Source of the DNA: Rhizopus sp. PT2906
Lineage: Eukaryota; Mucoromycota; Mucoromycetes; Mucorales; Rhizopodaceae
Assembly (NCBI GenBank): GCA_025529335.1
Contig: JAMYHX010000091.1
Location: 47,806-111,805, forward strand
Direction of reading: 5' to 3'
DNA length: 64,000 nucleotides
Positions 1 to 13,487 of this stretch are shown in pieces. The position numbers were made by a program, and so were the translations under genes. Below the pieces are notes generated by a model that saw nothing but the letters and a program-made list of their open reading frames with translations, had not been told where the DNA came from and searched no databases. The stretch's first letter is position 1; each line of letters begins with the position of its first letter.

Positions 1-3000
1 CAAGACGGTAAATAAACAAATACACACATACACAAAAATATACAAAATTTACCTCTCTTTTTTAAAGATACATAGTCTACGAAGTTCAGTAGCATTGGAA
101 GGGTTGGCTTTAATATCAGATATTAGTTTACTCATTGGAGAGTGCTTAGATTTGTATACAATTGAGACCATTTTAACCAACTTGTTAAAATGCTGCAGCA
201 CAACAAAGAAGATCATTGTATCAAAATCCAATGAAGTAACAAGCCAGTTTCTATCAAGAACAAACTATCACTTTAAAGTAGTATCTATTCTTTGTAAAAA
301 TATAAGCGACAAAAATACCCAAGTACGACAATCATCAGCCCTATTCTTAAAGACAGTACTTCAAACACATGGCCAAAAAGAACAGACAAAGCTTGCTATT
401 GGAAAAGCAGAAAGTACTGCACTTATCCATCAATCTTTAAACAAGGGATTAAGTGATGCGTCACCATCTGTACGAGAAGCTTGCAGACAAGCTTATTGGA
501 CATATCACGAATATTGGCCAAATGAAGCTAAAAAGTAAACTTAAAACTTTAACAGCTTTCGTTTTACTAACCTCACTTTAGATTATGCATCACCATAGAT
601 ACCGTTGCCTTGCGCCAATTAGAAAAATCAAACAAGGGCAAAAAAATATCTCCAATACCGCTATTTAACAGATCCAATTCCTCATCTTCTATATCAACCA
701 CTTCTTCATCATCGTCCAAACCTCCCACATTAAAAAGAGCGTCCTCCAACTCGGAAGTGGATGGTAAAAAGCATCACTCGATACCCGCTGTTTCAATTGA
801 AGTCAAGAAAAACTTGTCAATTCAAAAACTAACAAGGTTATCACATATATCCCACGTATCTGCACCTACTGCACCTGTTGCATACAAGTTAAATAGACAG
901 CTATCAACTACCCATGCTCGATCACAGCGACAGACCAAATCTGATTTCCATCATCGATCCGCGCTTGAATCTGCTTCTATTCTCAATATGCTCAAAAGCA
1001 ATGACACCAACCAAAGATGCAACGGTATTCGCAAATTGTCTGAAAAGCTTCACAACACTGTCTACAACCCATCTGGCAACATCAGCCTTCCACCTGATGT
1101 TCCTTCTAAACTTAACCTTTTACCCATCTTGATGGACTACATTTCAAGAAAGGATCTCGAGTTGGAAGTATACCAAACTCTCATGAGCTGGGAAAGTCTG
1201 GCCGGCATATTTGTTTATGTCATGTCTTTGAATTACTATGCTCCTACTCTGATCATAGCAGACCAGCAATGCAAAAGCTCGCAAAGCAAGAGAAGTGATA
1301 TGACAGCAGTTTTCAGCAAAGGATTAGCACGTATGAAGCTGTTTTTAAAGAGAAATGACCCAGGGCTTGTTATGAAGCTATTGAACCTGCTAAAGTCTAC
1401 AGAAAACGTACAAAAGTCCAAACAGCTAGATTCAAGCGTCAAACGCGATATCCTACTGTTCCCTATCAATAAAGAACACCTACAGGTCGGTCTATTGGAA
1501 TGGATAGATCAGCTCGCATGTGATTACCTTGGCTTGGCTCAGGATGAAGACATGGAAACGCTAATGGAGGGTTCACGCTGGTTGAACGCATCCTTACAGA
1601 CAACGACTGCTGAGCGGTGGTTTGATGTAGATGAGAACGTGAAGCAGCTTACTGATTACGTTGTACATATGACCACTGCAGACTCTACAAAGCATCAGGA
1701 ATTGCTACAGCCTGCTCTACAAAAACTTATAGAACACTTGAAAATGATCAATGCCACAGTTTTTGATGATGTTGTACAATCTGCCAACAAGGACCCCAAG
1801 GTTGCAGAAAACAGTTTGTTACAGAATGTGTTACGATCCATCATGGAAGAACAGAGCACGGATTCTGTAGCATTGGAAGATCTTCCTGATGAAATGATGA
1901 TACAGGATATGGATTTTAGTGTGATGGATAAACTAAATGAGCTGGATGAGTACAATGCTAGCACAGGTATGACTCAGGAATTGTCAAACATTAGGATCAA
2001 TCCCCAAGTACACTATATAAATAATACAAGTCATCAAAATAACACATCATTACAAATACAAGACATAGAAGCAGTCGAAAAGAAAAGTTCTACAAGTGCG
2101 ATGCCTATTGTTCATCCACCTGATTCACCAAAGCCCTCTGTGGTATTACAACAAGAAAAGATTGAAACACCTGTAGACAGCCCAGAGATAATGCCTCAAA
2201 AGATTGAGACAAGAACGACAAGAGTAAAGAATAGCCGACCAGCATCTAGTCCAAGTGTGTCGGTTGATGATAGACACTATGTTAAAAAGCAAAAGCATGT
2301 CCATGAACAAAGTACAGAAACAACCTCAGCAGAAGCTGATCAGAATCCAACTAGAGAAAAGCTCAGCATAGATGCTAGTATAAAGCTTGATATGCTTCAA
2401 AGTGGAATTGCCAGAATAAGGTCTAATCAGGTGGACGAAGCACTGCTACTTCGATTACAACGCTTATCCAACGACACGCCTATTCAAGATATATACAATA
2501 TTGAAGATGGCTGCAAGTTTTGGTTGAATGACTATGCTGAGCCATTTAGGTCTCTTTTGAGTGGAGTGACAAAGTACCTTGCTGATGAAGAGACACAAGA
2601 TCCGATATTGAGAATAGAAGCTGTGCAGCTTATCAAAAAGATGATTATTTGCCAGCGAGCGTTATTTTTACGATTTGCAAAGGTGATAACGAAGGGACAT
2701 GCACATCAAATATATTATGTCCTTAAAACTCTATTGAAGGAAACCACAGATATCTACAGCAATGTAAGTTTTGTTTTTTTTTTTATATAAAAGTAAGGTT
2801 ATATAATGACTCCTATTGTTAGATATCCGTTGTGGCAGAAGATGCTATTAGCCAGCTATTATCTATTTATTCTCCTGAAGTATCCTTAAAGTTACTTCAG
2901 GATGTCGCAAATCATTTTACAGAAGCAACCCATATACCCAATACTCAAACCAATCATCAGCCACTTGGTGTATTATTTTCATATGTCAGTAAGGTTGCAC

Positions 3001-3125
3001 CTGATGCGTCAAACATAACACTAGATCAGTTCCTGAAAAAAGGTGTTGCTGATTTGTTAGTAAAGCAGGTACTTATCTAACTGTCAAATCTACAACTCAT
3101 ACTCATGTCTTTTTAGAGCAATTGA
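1..3125 (+). CDS. CLASP-family microtubule-binding protein (5' partial)
   Basis: CLASP proteins bind microtubules through TOG (HEAT-like) arrays and stabilise them at the cell cortex, spindle and kinetochores. Exons read as 1-7, 68-534, 582-2763, 2823-3068 and 3117-3125, all in phase. The second exon carries a CLASP_N TOG signature (LRSSVALEGLALISD, then the DKNTQVRQSSALFLK helix pair). A Ser-rich basic linker follows near 660-780, as in CLASP MT-binding linkers, and then further alpha-helical repeats run to the end. The C-terminus is short: the last exon holds only two codons and the stop. The 5' end lies outside the window, so the first TOG domain is missing here. The family call is firm; the exact end depends on the 9-nt last exon. 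Confidence 0.85.
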
Positions 3126-3291
3126 AAATAATAATAAAAAAAAAGACTATGAATGCCTTTCTGTTTTCTTTTTCGTAGCACAAAACCCTTCAAAACACGT
3201 CGGCAGGCTAATTTTCAAAGGGGAATTCATTTAAATATTTTTTTGAGCACGCTTTTTTTTCTTTTTTCCTTTTTTTTTTTTTTTTTACAAG

Positions 3292-4537
3292 ATGGAGGAA
3301 AGAGCAAAAAAGTACAAGGTCGCCATTGTAACAGGTGCAAACTCTGGAGTTGGTTTTGGCATTTGTCAACGATTGCTAGAAACTGAAGACGACAACTTGA
3401 CTCTCATTATGGCATGTCGTAACTTTAAACGAGCAACTGTTGCAAAAGAAAAGCTCTTGAGTCAGTTCCCTTTTGCTCATATTTCAATTGAATTGGTTGA
3501 TGTATCAAAGATGACGAGCGTGTTTGCGTTCTGTAGATCGATAAAAGAAAAGTGAGTTCGTTTTTATATATGATTATTCTGTTGACAACCTAATTATTAG
3601 GTATGACTATGTCAATTATCTGTTTTGTAATGCAGGCATATTAAGTGCTCTCGGCATCAATTGGAAAAAGACCTTGATCATGTTGTTCACTCAACCGGTA
3701 GAGCTTCTTGAACGATCGGATGCTACTATTCAAAATGTTGGGGAAGTGACTGAAGAAGGTATTGGATATGTCTTTGCTGCTAATGTGATGGGTCACTACA
3801 TCATGGTAAAGATAAAAAGCTTATAGAGAGAGAGAGAGAGAGAGAGAAGGGCCTTATTAAAACAATAGAGTGAATTTATCAATAGATGCGAGAATTAGAA
3901 GATTTACTTGAAAAATCAGGCGATGGAAGAGTCATTTGGACAAGCTCGATTACTGCTGATAGTACTTGCTTTGATATTAAAGATTATCAAGGAGTGGAAA
4001 GGTAAACAAAAAGAAGACGGGAAAAGAGTGATTTGTATATAAATCATTCTATAATAGCTTAATGCCTTACGAGTCTTCAAAGTGGGCATGTGATCTAGTT
4101 GCAATTGCTACACATGAACGATACAAGGTAGAAAATCGAAAGATTTCTTCTTTTACTACTTCACCAGGTGTGGTTGCCAGCCAAATTGGTGACTTGCCTT
4201 TATGGATCACACTGGTTCGTATCATTCTTCACTATATCGTAAGTATAAAAAGGCAGAAAGAAGGGGACACTATGATTAAGCTTGGTAGATGCGTTGGATT
4301 GGGGTTCAATCACAAAATATTACCGCGTACAATGGTGCCATTGCGGATGTATATGCAGCATCTGAGCCACTTTCAAAGATGGATCATCTAAAGCGATATT
4401 CTTCTTTAACTGATCGATGGGGACATTCATTTGTTCGCGGGATTCCTGTTCATGACTACGATCCTGATCAAGCCGAGAGATTAGTTGAAAAATGTGAATT
4501 GATGTATCAAGCTATAAAGAAAGCTAATGACGCTTAA
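3292..4537 (+). CDS. ERG27: 3-ketosteroid reductase, short-chain dehydrogenase
   Basis: ERG27 reduces the 3-keto group during C4 demethylation in ergosterol synthesis, working with ERG25/26/28 at the ER and lipid droplets. Five exons: 3292-3551, 3601-3805, 3886-4001, 4058-4238, 4289-4537. Seen: the NADP-binding TGANSGVG motif at the N-terminus, FCNAG in exon 2, the catalytic Ser (TSS) in exon 3, and the catalytic YxxxK as YESSK in exon 4. The insertion after NAG and the IPVHDYD tail fit the ERG27 branch of the SDR family rather than generic reductases. Start: the first ATG after a long pyrimidine tract that ends just before it. An AG microsatellite sits in intron 2. The SDR call is certain; the ERG27 substrate is inferred from family resemblance. 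Confidence 0.85.
3825..3847 (+). repeat. (AG)n microsatellite in ERG27 intron
   Basis: About eleven AG units lie inside the second intron of the sterol reductase gene. It is non-coding and likely length-polymorphic. Confidence 0.9.
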
Positions 4538-4768
4538 AAAGATAGAAAGAAAGAGAGGGAATTGCATTATAGTATAGATTACTGCATATACTGTTTATAA
4601 CTAATATATTTTTATATCGAATAGTAATTTAAACATTCTACCTTGTCTTTTAATATTATCCAGGAATAACATAATGCATGAGGCATTCTTACCCTTTTTT
4701 TTTTTCATACTTTAAGCATTTCAAATCTTGATCTTTGTTTTCTTTTTTTTTTTTTCAATCCATTTGTT

Positions 4769-5825
4769 ATGCCTTTGTTAGACGCAATTAAAAAACCAAA
4801 GCAAGTAGCACCAGCTTCTGATAATCGTTTTACATCTTCATATATGTCAGCATGGAACACATACAATGAACATGATAAACAAAACCCTTTTGTGCATGTA
4901 CCCTTGTCACCGCCTGTCAATCGCTATTCTCGTTATTATAGATATAAAAATCATTTAAAAGGTTCAAATGATTTCATTAAGGCTCTCTCTTTCTTTTTCT
5001 TATTTTAAATACCAAATAGATACAGACATTGAACCCTATGAAAGCGACAGGGCTAGTTATAGATCTACACGCTTCAGAGAAAAGATGAGTCAGGAAAGCG
5101 ACAAGGAAGAGTTATGCACACGGCTACTTTGCTGCTGCTGTTTTCCATGCCTGCCCATCTGGGGAAGAACGCTTTGTTGTTTTATTTTCTTGGGTATCTG
5201 TGTGCTGGTGGGGTTCATGTTGGTTTTTATGCTGGCCTTTAAGGCGCCTCAGATGAAACTCTTAGGAGACTTGCAAGATATACAGCAACAGAATGGAACA
5301 TACAACTTTAGATATTATATACAAAACGATAATTTTTTGGGCTTTGATTTACAGAATATAAGAATTACAGTAAGAGCTAGTAATTGGTGCTTTACATACA
5401 CTAACATAGTTTAGGCGTACTATTCGGATGCTTTAAATACAATCGGTGTTGGCGAACTACCTCATTTAAATCTACGTGCACAATCAGCTATGAACATTTC
5501 CGTCTCTATGAACATGATGACTCACAGAATAAAAGAAATTAGCAAGAACTCTTCCAATAGAACCGTACCTCATGCTTTAGCTGTGGCATGCAGCAGTATT
5601 TCAGAATACTCAGATGAGTACCCACAAAAAGACTTGGAGTTATCCTTTGATATGATACCAACAGTCAAATTATTCAGTTATCCAATAGCCACGGTTGTAT
5701 TTCATGGACAAAAGACAACCATATCTTGTGGGGAGGTAAGTCAGTGTTTGCTTCTCTTATTAATGATGACCAATTATTTCACGTAGGGACTAAATGGGGT
5801 GTCATCAGAAGAAAGGGTTCCTTAA
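4769..5825 (+). CDS. LEA-like single-pass membrane protein
   Basis: Exons 4769-4961, 5020-5369, 5415-5735 and 5787-5825 join in phase to a protein of about 300 residues. The N-terminal third is polar. A Cys cluster (CCCCFPC, about residues 102-108) lies directly before one transmembrane segment (about 115-139). The remainder is a beta-rich extracytoplasmic domain with the asymmetry of LEA_2/WHy proteins: a short polar stretch after the helix, then alternating hydrophobic strands and Asn-rich sites. The Cys cluster next to the membrane is a plausible palmitoylation site (inference). Fungal proteins of this architecture are common and mostly uncharacterised. The first intron has a weak GTTCAA donor, so the first junction is the least certain part. 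Confidence 0.7.
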
Positions 5826-6405
5826 TTTACATGGTAAAAAAAAAGAAGAAGAATCATAGTCATGCGAAAGTACACCTTTATATATATCCTCCTTTTTTTT
5901 TTTGTTTTCAGATGCCCATGCAATAAAAAGACTATATTTGCTTATTTATTTTTGATTGATACAGGTACATCTCTTTGCCCCAATTTTGATTATTATATGC
6001 TATTTCCCCTCCAGTTAAATGATAGAACGTTCATTGAGTCATTGAAGTGCGTACACAGTTTTATCAGACTGTAGGCTCACATTTGGAGTGTATGATGTGT
6101 CTCTTATTGCTACAATGTAAGCCTACCGAAGCTAAAGTCGGATGACACAGTTATGATGTATGAGTGTAACATTACCATTTGTGGTCTTGCTATGGCATTG
6201 TACCTTTCATTCATTATCATGTATCATCATACGCGTCAGTGTCGGTAAAGAAATAATCCAGATTACGTGGTACATGAGTAATGTCTGCATATTCTACCCT
6301 TTTGTAATCTAAATATGAGTTGATGGTCTTTAAAAGGACGGAATTCGGTAATCATCTATTTCTTTTGCTTTTTCTTTTTTTCTCATTTCTCTCATTTCTT
6401 TCTTT
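5826..6405. other. intergenic, no gene seen
   Basis: This gap lies between two tandem membrane-protein genes. It holds homopolymer runs and short open frames without recognisable content; 3' UTR and promoter are the likely contents. A T/C-rich tract ends just before the downstream ATG, as is common in front of genes in this window. Confidence 0.6.
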
Positions 6406-7243
6406 ATGCTGTTGGGGATTATACAATTTATAACTCTTGTATTCATCATTGCAAGCTTTATCTTGCAAATGCTAGTCTTACTGGGAAATTTCCCTGGGCT
6501 TCGATCAGTCTATATTTCAAGAGTTGATTTGGTCCCAGTTGAAGGGTCAACAAATGTGTTTGTAGAAAGCATAAAGGAGCTCTTATTCACTTCGATCCCA
6601 GATTATCTTACTCTCAGCATCCTACGAATCTGTGAAGGTTACAATAAAGATCCATCAAAAAACATGTGCTCACCACCAAGCTTGGGTTTCCAATACAGTA
6701 AAATTCGCGTTAATTTCTAATTGAATGATAAACTAAAAAGCACATATAGGTTCGACAGAGGAGCTGTTGGGCACTATTGAGAGCCAAATTCCACCCTCAT
6801 TACATTCTAGACTTGCAGGCATTCAAGGGGGTGTTTTCATCGTCTCTGTCATTCTTTGCTTTCTATTGCTCTGCTACTACGTGTTCCATATATTTGCTGA
6901 ACGACGTCGTCTGCTTGGTTGGTGTTGGATATTTCTTTGCCTCATTTTGACAGCTCTCACTCTTTTATTCGCTGCAGCTACATTTGGTATTCAAATGTAT
7001 ATTAACAGCCTTATCAAGAGCTCTCTAAGTGATATACAGGCCTCCTTTTTGGGTAGTCTTTTCAGTGAATTTGTGCAGTTGGTTATCAAGACAGGAGCAT
7101 CTGTGTGGTTTTCGCTCGTTTCACTTATTCTTCTGTTTCTTGTGTTTGTATTATTATGCATCAGTATGTGCTGTATAAATAGAACTAGAAGGAGAGATAC
7201 AGCACAAACAACAAACAACCAACCAGAGATGAGTTCAGTTTAA
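6406..7243 (+). CDS. SUR7/PalI-like tetraspan membrane protein
   Basis: Two exons (6406-6697, 6750-7243) give about 261 residues. Four hydrophobic segments are visible: about residues 5-27, 126-148, 155-183 and 213-237. The loop after the first contains two Cys (CEGYNKDPSKNMC). This is the SUR7/PalI layout: a short N-terminus, one large extracellular loop with paired cysteines, three clustered helices, and a polar C-terminal tail with an RTRRR motif. In ascomycetes such proteins sit in eisosomes or act in pH sensing; the role here is unknown. The weak point is the assignment to SUR7 rather than another claudin-like family. The topology itself is clear from the sequence. Confidence 0.65.
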
Positions 7244-7851
7244 TGTTTGTATATAGTTTCCTCCCCCCCTTTTTTATAATGTATGATACATAATTATTTA
7301 ATGTTTTCTGTATAAAATAAAGTTAAATGCATGACAGAAGAAACAGCATTGGCATAAACTATTGATAACCTTATTTTACAGAATCACGCTTATTTCAAGT
7401 AGGATTTTTGTAAAGAGTCATCACATCTTTGTATCATGACAGAAAAATTTCTGCTCTTAAATGTTGCAGCTAAACACTCTCTCGTCTATATATTTGTCAT
7501 CGTTTTGTCAACTTCAAATCAAGACTTGTCTCTGAAAACTACCCCCAAAGCTCGACAGACTGGTTTACTTTTTGTTCTGGCAAACTATTGTCTTTTTTTT
7601 TTTTCAAAAAAGCGACTTTTTTGAATGCTTTGAATGAATCTTTCTTTTTTGTTGATGCATTTCAGTAGCAGTTTATGCAAAAACAAAAAGATAAAAGAGG
7701 TCTACGCGTTTGTCTAGGATTATACGTTGACGCACTAAACGTGTGACGTAGCATTCAGCGGAGATATCATTTTGCAAATTAATAACGTTCTACTGGTGCG
7801 CGAGTGGCCCGCATTGTTTTTTGCTGTTGACAATATTTTTCAAGAAACACA
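7244..7851. other. intergenic, promoter of the MLP1/TPR gene
   Basis: The stretch holds the 3' end of the tetraspan gene (AATAAA near 7316) and the upstream region of the coiled-coil nucleoporin. A 62-residue open frame at 7436-7624 has no domain and is not supported as a gene. Confidence 0.6.
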
Positions 7852-10800
7852 ATGTCTGATATTGCTGAAGCAGAGACATTGAAGCAATGTGAGTAATTAT
7901 TCTAGTCAAAAGTCATAAAAATAGGGCTCATTTATTTCTTCTTTAAATTAGCTCTTGAGCATGAGGACTTGCAAAAGAAATATTGCCAGTTGGAAGATTC
8001 AGTGAAGCAGTTGAAGGAAGAAATCAATTCTCTAAGTAAAAAAAAAAACAAAAAAAAACAATTGACAATAAATAACCGCGCCTATTTTTTGTTGTATTCA
8101 TCATTTTATTATTGTAGAACGTGATGCTGAAACTGCAAAATCTGAAAAAGAAGAAGCTGAATCACAAAAACGTAAAGTCGAGGACGTGAACAAACAGATC
8201 CAAGAACGACTGAGTCAAGCAGAGAGTGCAGAAAAGAAGTTATTTGCAGAGAATAGCGAGTTACACTTGAGACTTGCTCAAGAACGAGGTAAGATCAAAT
8301 ATATGTCTATCTTCTCGTATTTAAATGCTCTATTTTATAGAGAAAATGTGTAAAGTGTTGCAAGAAAAGGACGAACTTCAGCAAAAGGAGATTAATTATC
8401 TTTTATTTGAGGCAAATGCTAAAGCAGAGAAATATAATCTTCAGGTAACATTTGTGTGCTCTTAGCAAAGCATAAAGTAACACGTCTATAGTTAACCAAT
8501 GATGACCTTAAAGAGAAATTAAAAAACCAGAAATTAGCTGAAGATACACTACGCAGCAAATATAGTGCCTTAGAAATTGATTATGAAAAGCGTGTGCATG
8601 AATCCGTAAGCTATCAACTGTATTATATTGATTTTCTAGGCTAACAACCAACTAGAATAGTAAAATTCGGTCTTTAGAAAGCGTGATATCTACTCTAAAG
8701 AAGGAAAACCACTCTATTTCAACAAAAGTAGACGATCTTCATGCACGACTAAATGCTGCCAACGAACTTGTTGAACGCAAAAAGGAAGAGTTAGCAACAA
8801 TTAAAAACGAGAACAATGAACTAAGGCTTCGAGCTGACAGGCTAGAATCTGCATATCGCACACTAGATTCGACGCATAAAGAATATACTGAACACTGTGA
8901 CAAAGTAGTAACAGAGAATAGAGAAAGATTGCAAGAACTTATAAACAAGAATACGCAGCTTGAATCCCAAATTGAACAATTAAATACAAGGCTTCAAGAG
9001 GAGAAAGATCTTCGAAGTGCTCAATTCAAACATATTACAGGCATAGAAAGTATACCTGCTAGTCCATACAACAAATCTGGAAGTCATCTACTCGCTCTAA
9101 TCAACGAATATCAAAAACTGGGCAAACATCCTGAAGAAATATACACAGACTATTTCGAGATCAGAGAAAAATACTTTGTATTATTGTCTAAAGTTGACCA
9201 TTCAACCACAGTTACTGAAAGATTGACTCGTGAATTGAATGACAAAGAGGCATTGTTCAATAGACTCCATCAAGAACTCGATAATTACAAAGAACAACTA
9301 AATACATCACAACAATCTATAAGGGAACGTGAATCATACTGTCGTGATTTAGAACAAAAACTTGAAAAGATGAAGGACGAGATTCGCAACCTCAATTATG
9401 AGAAAAAGAGGATTGAAGCTACACTGAATGATACAACGTATCAGCTTCAATTTATTCTTGTAGATGTTCAAAAGCGACATGATCCTATACCAACTCAAGT
9501 TCAATCATCTGCTGGTCTCGTGTCAGACATTACACTTACACCGACCTTGGGGCATGACCAACTTGCATTTAAAAATGTACACGAGCTGGTGGATCTCAAT
9601 AAAACATTGAGAGAGCAAATATATATCTTACAGGAAGAATTGGCTTCGGTAAAGAATGCTGCAAGTAGTATTACAAATGAAGAGCAAGCTGCAGCATTAA
9701 ACGAAGCTCAAGTAGTCATTTCGCGCTTGGATCAGCAGCTTACAGAAAAAGAAGCTGAAGTTGATTCGCTTCAGGGAGAAATTCAGAACTATAAGATGCG
9801 CTTAGATCAACAAAACGAAACAAGTAGCTCCAACAGTGCACTTGAAGCATGCTTTAATCAATTAAAGGAAACGACTGATGCATTTGCTATTTACCGTACG
9901 GAAACATCAGTAGAGATTAGCAAGCTCAAGGACGAACTTCAATCATCGCGTGCATCTGAACGAGAAGCAAAAGACAGCCTTGTTTCAATTCAAGCTGAAA
10001 TTGTTTATCTTCGACAAAAGAGCACCGACTTGGCTGATACTGTTCATCGACGTGAAGAAGAACTAAATCAATCTCGACACGAAAATGCTGCAATCAATAG
10101 TCAACTTATTGCAAAGGAGAAAGAAATTAAGGAGATTAAGGAAACACTAGATGAATGTGCGACAAAGATCAAACAGCTTCAGAATGAAAATACAAGCCTT
10201 ACATCACAGCTTAAAACAAAGAATGAATCCTTTGAGATGCTTGAACGAAAGATGAATGAATCTAATGCCGAAAAGTTGCGATTGAGTACACTCTTTGAAG
10301 GCATAAACTCTCGAATTGAAAGCCTTTATTCCACATCTACAGAGCAAGCTGAAGTATCTAAAGAACGAATCTCCAAACTGACAAACGAATTGCAATCATG
10401 CCGTGATGTTATTGCAGCATTGGAAAAGGAGCTTGAAACGTTTAAATCTGTTAATCATCAAGACATCCAAGATAAGTATAAAGAAGCACTGGGTCAAACT
10501 CAAGCACTCAAAGAGAAACTTGCCGAAACTGAGCATAAGCTCTCTGTGACGAATCAAGAAAAGATTGCCGCTGAAACAAAATTATCAGAAGCTGAAGCCA
10601 ATCTTAAGAAGGTCACTAACGCTGATGGTACAAGTGCTGACACTGCCTCAATCAATACTTCATGTGAAGAGCATATCAGATCAATAGCCGAATTGAAAGA
10701 CCGTGTGCGTGTTTTAGAAGATGAAAAGGATGAGTATGTATCCATTGTAGAAGATATGAAGAAAAAGACAGCTGAAATTTCCGATGAACATAAGAAATAC

Positions 10801-13325
10801 GTCGATGAAGTTGGCAACCGTATGGAGAAATTAAATGCTGACCTCAGCGCTCGTAATGAAATGGTCTCAAAGGCTCAAGAAATTGCTCAAAAGGCAAAAG
10901 AAGAATATGATGCATTACGCGAGAAGCTTCAGAATGCACAAAATGAACTTGCTACCGAAAATAAAGAGCTAAAGTCCAGCAAATCTCAATTAGAGCTCGA
11001 AGTTGAAGAAAAACGAAAGCAAGTTGAAACGCTTACTGCATCATTAGAAGAGCAAAAACGAGCATTAGACAGTGTTCAAGAGAAGCTGCATGACGAAGAA
11101 AACAGTCGCCAACAAGCTGAGGAAGCTGCCACAAAGCTCCGTGAAGATGTTGCCAAGCTCGAAAGCGAGCTTAACGACAGCAAGCATAAATTGGAAGAAG
11201 TCAAGGCTCAACTTGAAACAGCCAATGAAGTACATAAGCGTGAAAGTGCTGAATGGACACAGTTCCAGGAGAGTATCAAAAAGGGCCGTGAAGAGGCTGA
11301 AAGTATGCGAAGCGAGACATATACTCGCTTGGAAGAATTGTTTGAAAAGATCAGTAAATGGAGTGAAACCAATGAAGGCACAGCAGGCCCTGAACTATCA
11401 GAAGTTACTCGCGATATCTATGAACAGCTCCGTACAACCAACGCTTCACTTCTTCGTGAAAAGGAAAGAAGCGATGCACAACGTCTAGAAGAAGTGCAAA
11501 AGTATAGATTACTTGAAGAAGAGCTCAATAACGTCAGACAACGACTCGATATTGCGCGCAACACAATTACAGAGTTAGAGAAGAGTGGTGAAGGTTTAGT
11601 AGAGCAAAAGGCAGCCGAGCTTTCACGATATAAGGTTGAAGCTGATGCCTTTAGAGCTCAAAACGTTTCTTTGGTCGAAGCCAATAATCAATTGAAGGCA
11701 AAGATTGAACGTGTTGAAAATGAGCTATCTACAAAGGTTAAAGAAATGGAGCCTTTGAGTGTAAAAATTTCAGCTTTAGAAGCTCAACTGCAAAGCGCAC
11801 AGGAACATATTTCTATGTTGACTGCCAAAGAAAAGGAATGGTCTGCACGCTCTGCTGAAATCTTGGCTAAATACAACCAGATTGATCCTAAAGAAGTTGA
11901 AGGTCTTAAAGCAGAGAATGAACGTATTAAATCAGAGTGCGAGACAGCAAAGGCCGAATTTGAAAAAGCCAATAATGAATTACAAGCAATGAAGAATTCA
12001 GTAGCTCCTCTGAACGACAAGATCAAGTCCTTAGAATCTGAATTAGAGTCAACTAGGTCCAACCAAGCCAGTCTTGTGGCAAATGCAAACCAGAGACAAC
12101 GTTTCGCGTTGGAGCTCAAGAATCGTTTAACAGAGGCCAACAAGAAGGTTTCTGAACTTGAAGCAAAGGTTGCAGAGTTGCAAACACAACTGAAAGAAGC
12201 TTCAACTGCTACAGTAAGTGTATATACATTCAAGTACCATTACAAAATGCTAACTTCATAACTTAGAATAATGTTGAAGCAGACACACAAAAGATAAAAT
12301 CATTAGAAGAAGCTCTAAAGAAAGAGCAAGAGGCCAGGCAAGCAGCAGAGCAAGAAGTAAAAAATACAGAGGCATCATTGAAGAAGAAGACAGATGAACA
12401 CCAAACATTAGAAGCAAAATTCCATGGTTTGCTGAGCAAGGCTAAATCCATCCAGCAAGAAAAGAACAAGTATGCAGACGAGTTGAGGGCTTTGAAAGCT
12501 GAACAAGAAAATAATGCAAAGGCCCCTGCCACTAAGGAAAATGAGGGAGCCAACGCTGCAGAGATCACTGCACTCAAAGAGAAGATTACTGCTTTAGAAG
12601 AAGAGAATGAGAAGGTAAAGAAGGAGTTGGCTGAAGCAGGCATCGAAATGGGAAGATTGAAGGTGATGAATTCGATGACACAAAACAAAAACAAGAAACT
12701 CCAAAACGAGCTTAATGCTCTAAAGGAAGCTGCATCGGCATCAACGACCGCGGCCCCTAGTGCACCGAGTGTCGGTACACCTCAAGTTACAGCAGCAGTT
12801 GCTGAGACAGCCACAGAGAATATTGCCGAAAGTACAACAGAAACCGTGATTAATGGTGATAAAAAAGACAAAGATGTACAACAGTCAAAAACAACGGATG
12901 AAATGCTTGTAGAGAAGCCTGAAGAGAAATCCGAGAAGGATGAGGAAAAGAAACCTGAAGAAAAGTCCGTGGAGAAGCTTGAGGAGAAACCGGAGGAAAA
13001 ATCTGAGGAAAAGTCTGAGGAGAAACCTGCTGAAAGCTCCAGCGAACAGCTTGTAGATCAACCCATGGAACAATCTGAGGAGCCAATATCTGAGCAAGCA
13101 CCAGAGCAAACTGACGATCAATTAATTGAAAACCCCACGACAGAATCATCTGAAAATCAGGAAAAGATGGCTGAAGAAACCATGGTTCCAACAGAAGTGC
13201 CTGAGACAAGTAAAGAAGCCCCTAAAGTTGAAGATACCCAGGAAGAACAAGTAGCTACCAAGCGTGAAAGAGAAGAAGAGCAAAGTGAGCCAAGCTCACC
13301 TGGAAAGAAGCAAAAAAGTTTGTAA
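7852..13325 (+). CDS. MLP1: TPR/MLP1-type nuclear pore basket protein
   Basis: TPR/Mlp proteins form the filaments of the nuclear basket and act in mRNA export quality control and spindle checkpoint. Seven exons: 7852-7888, 7952-8035, 8118-8288, 8341-8444, 8492-8605, 8656-12213, 12267-13325, giving about 1708 residues. Nearly the whole protein is heptad-repeat coiled coil, rich in E, K, L and Q. The TPR/MLP1 middle region is recognisable around 11.2-11.4 kb (KKGREEAESMRSET, then FEKISKW). The tail is acidic with repeated EEKPEEKSEE units and ends in KREREEEQSEPSSPGKKQK, a likely nuclear localisation signal. The length fits the family (1700-2350). Small 5' exons in front of one giant exon are typical of this gene's annotation problems; each junction keeps phase. 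Confidence 0.85.
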
Positions 13326-13487
13326 ATTAGACAGTGTTTAAAATAAATCATGAAATGTATAAAAGAGTTCATTTTGATGATATAATTTTTTATTTTATTT
13401 TATATAAAGTGTGAAAGGGGAAACAATACAAAAAACTATGTTTTTGGGTAATAGACACAACATATGATACATGATTGATTCAATATT

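Noticed and set aside
7436..7624. 62-codon hydrophobic frame between the tetraspan and MLP1 genes
   Set aside because: No domain and no proper signal peptide; it ends in T-run-encoded Phe residues.
12850..13209. Minus-strand open frames with hydrophobic FLRFLL-type repeats
   Set aside because: They are the antisense reading of the acidic EEKPEEKSEE repeats in the MLP1/TPR tail; the sense frame is continuous and conserved in character.
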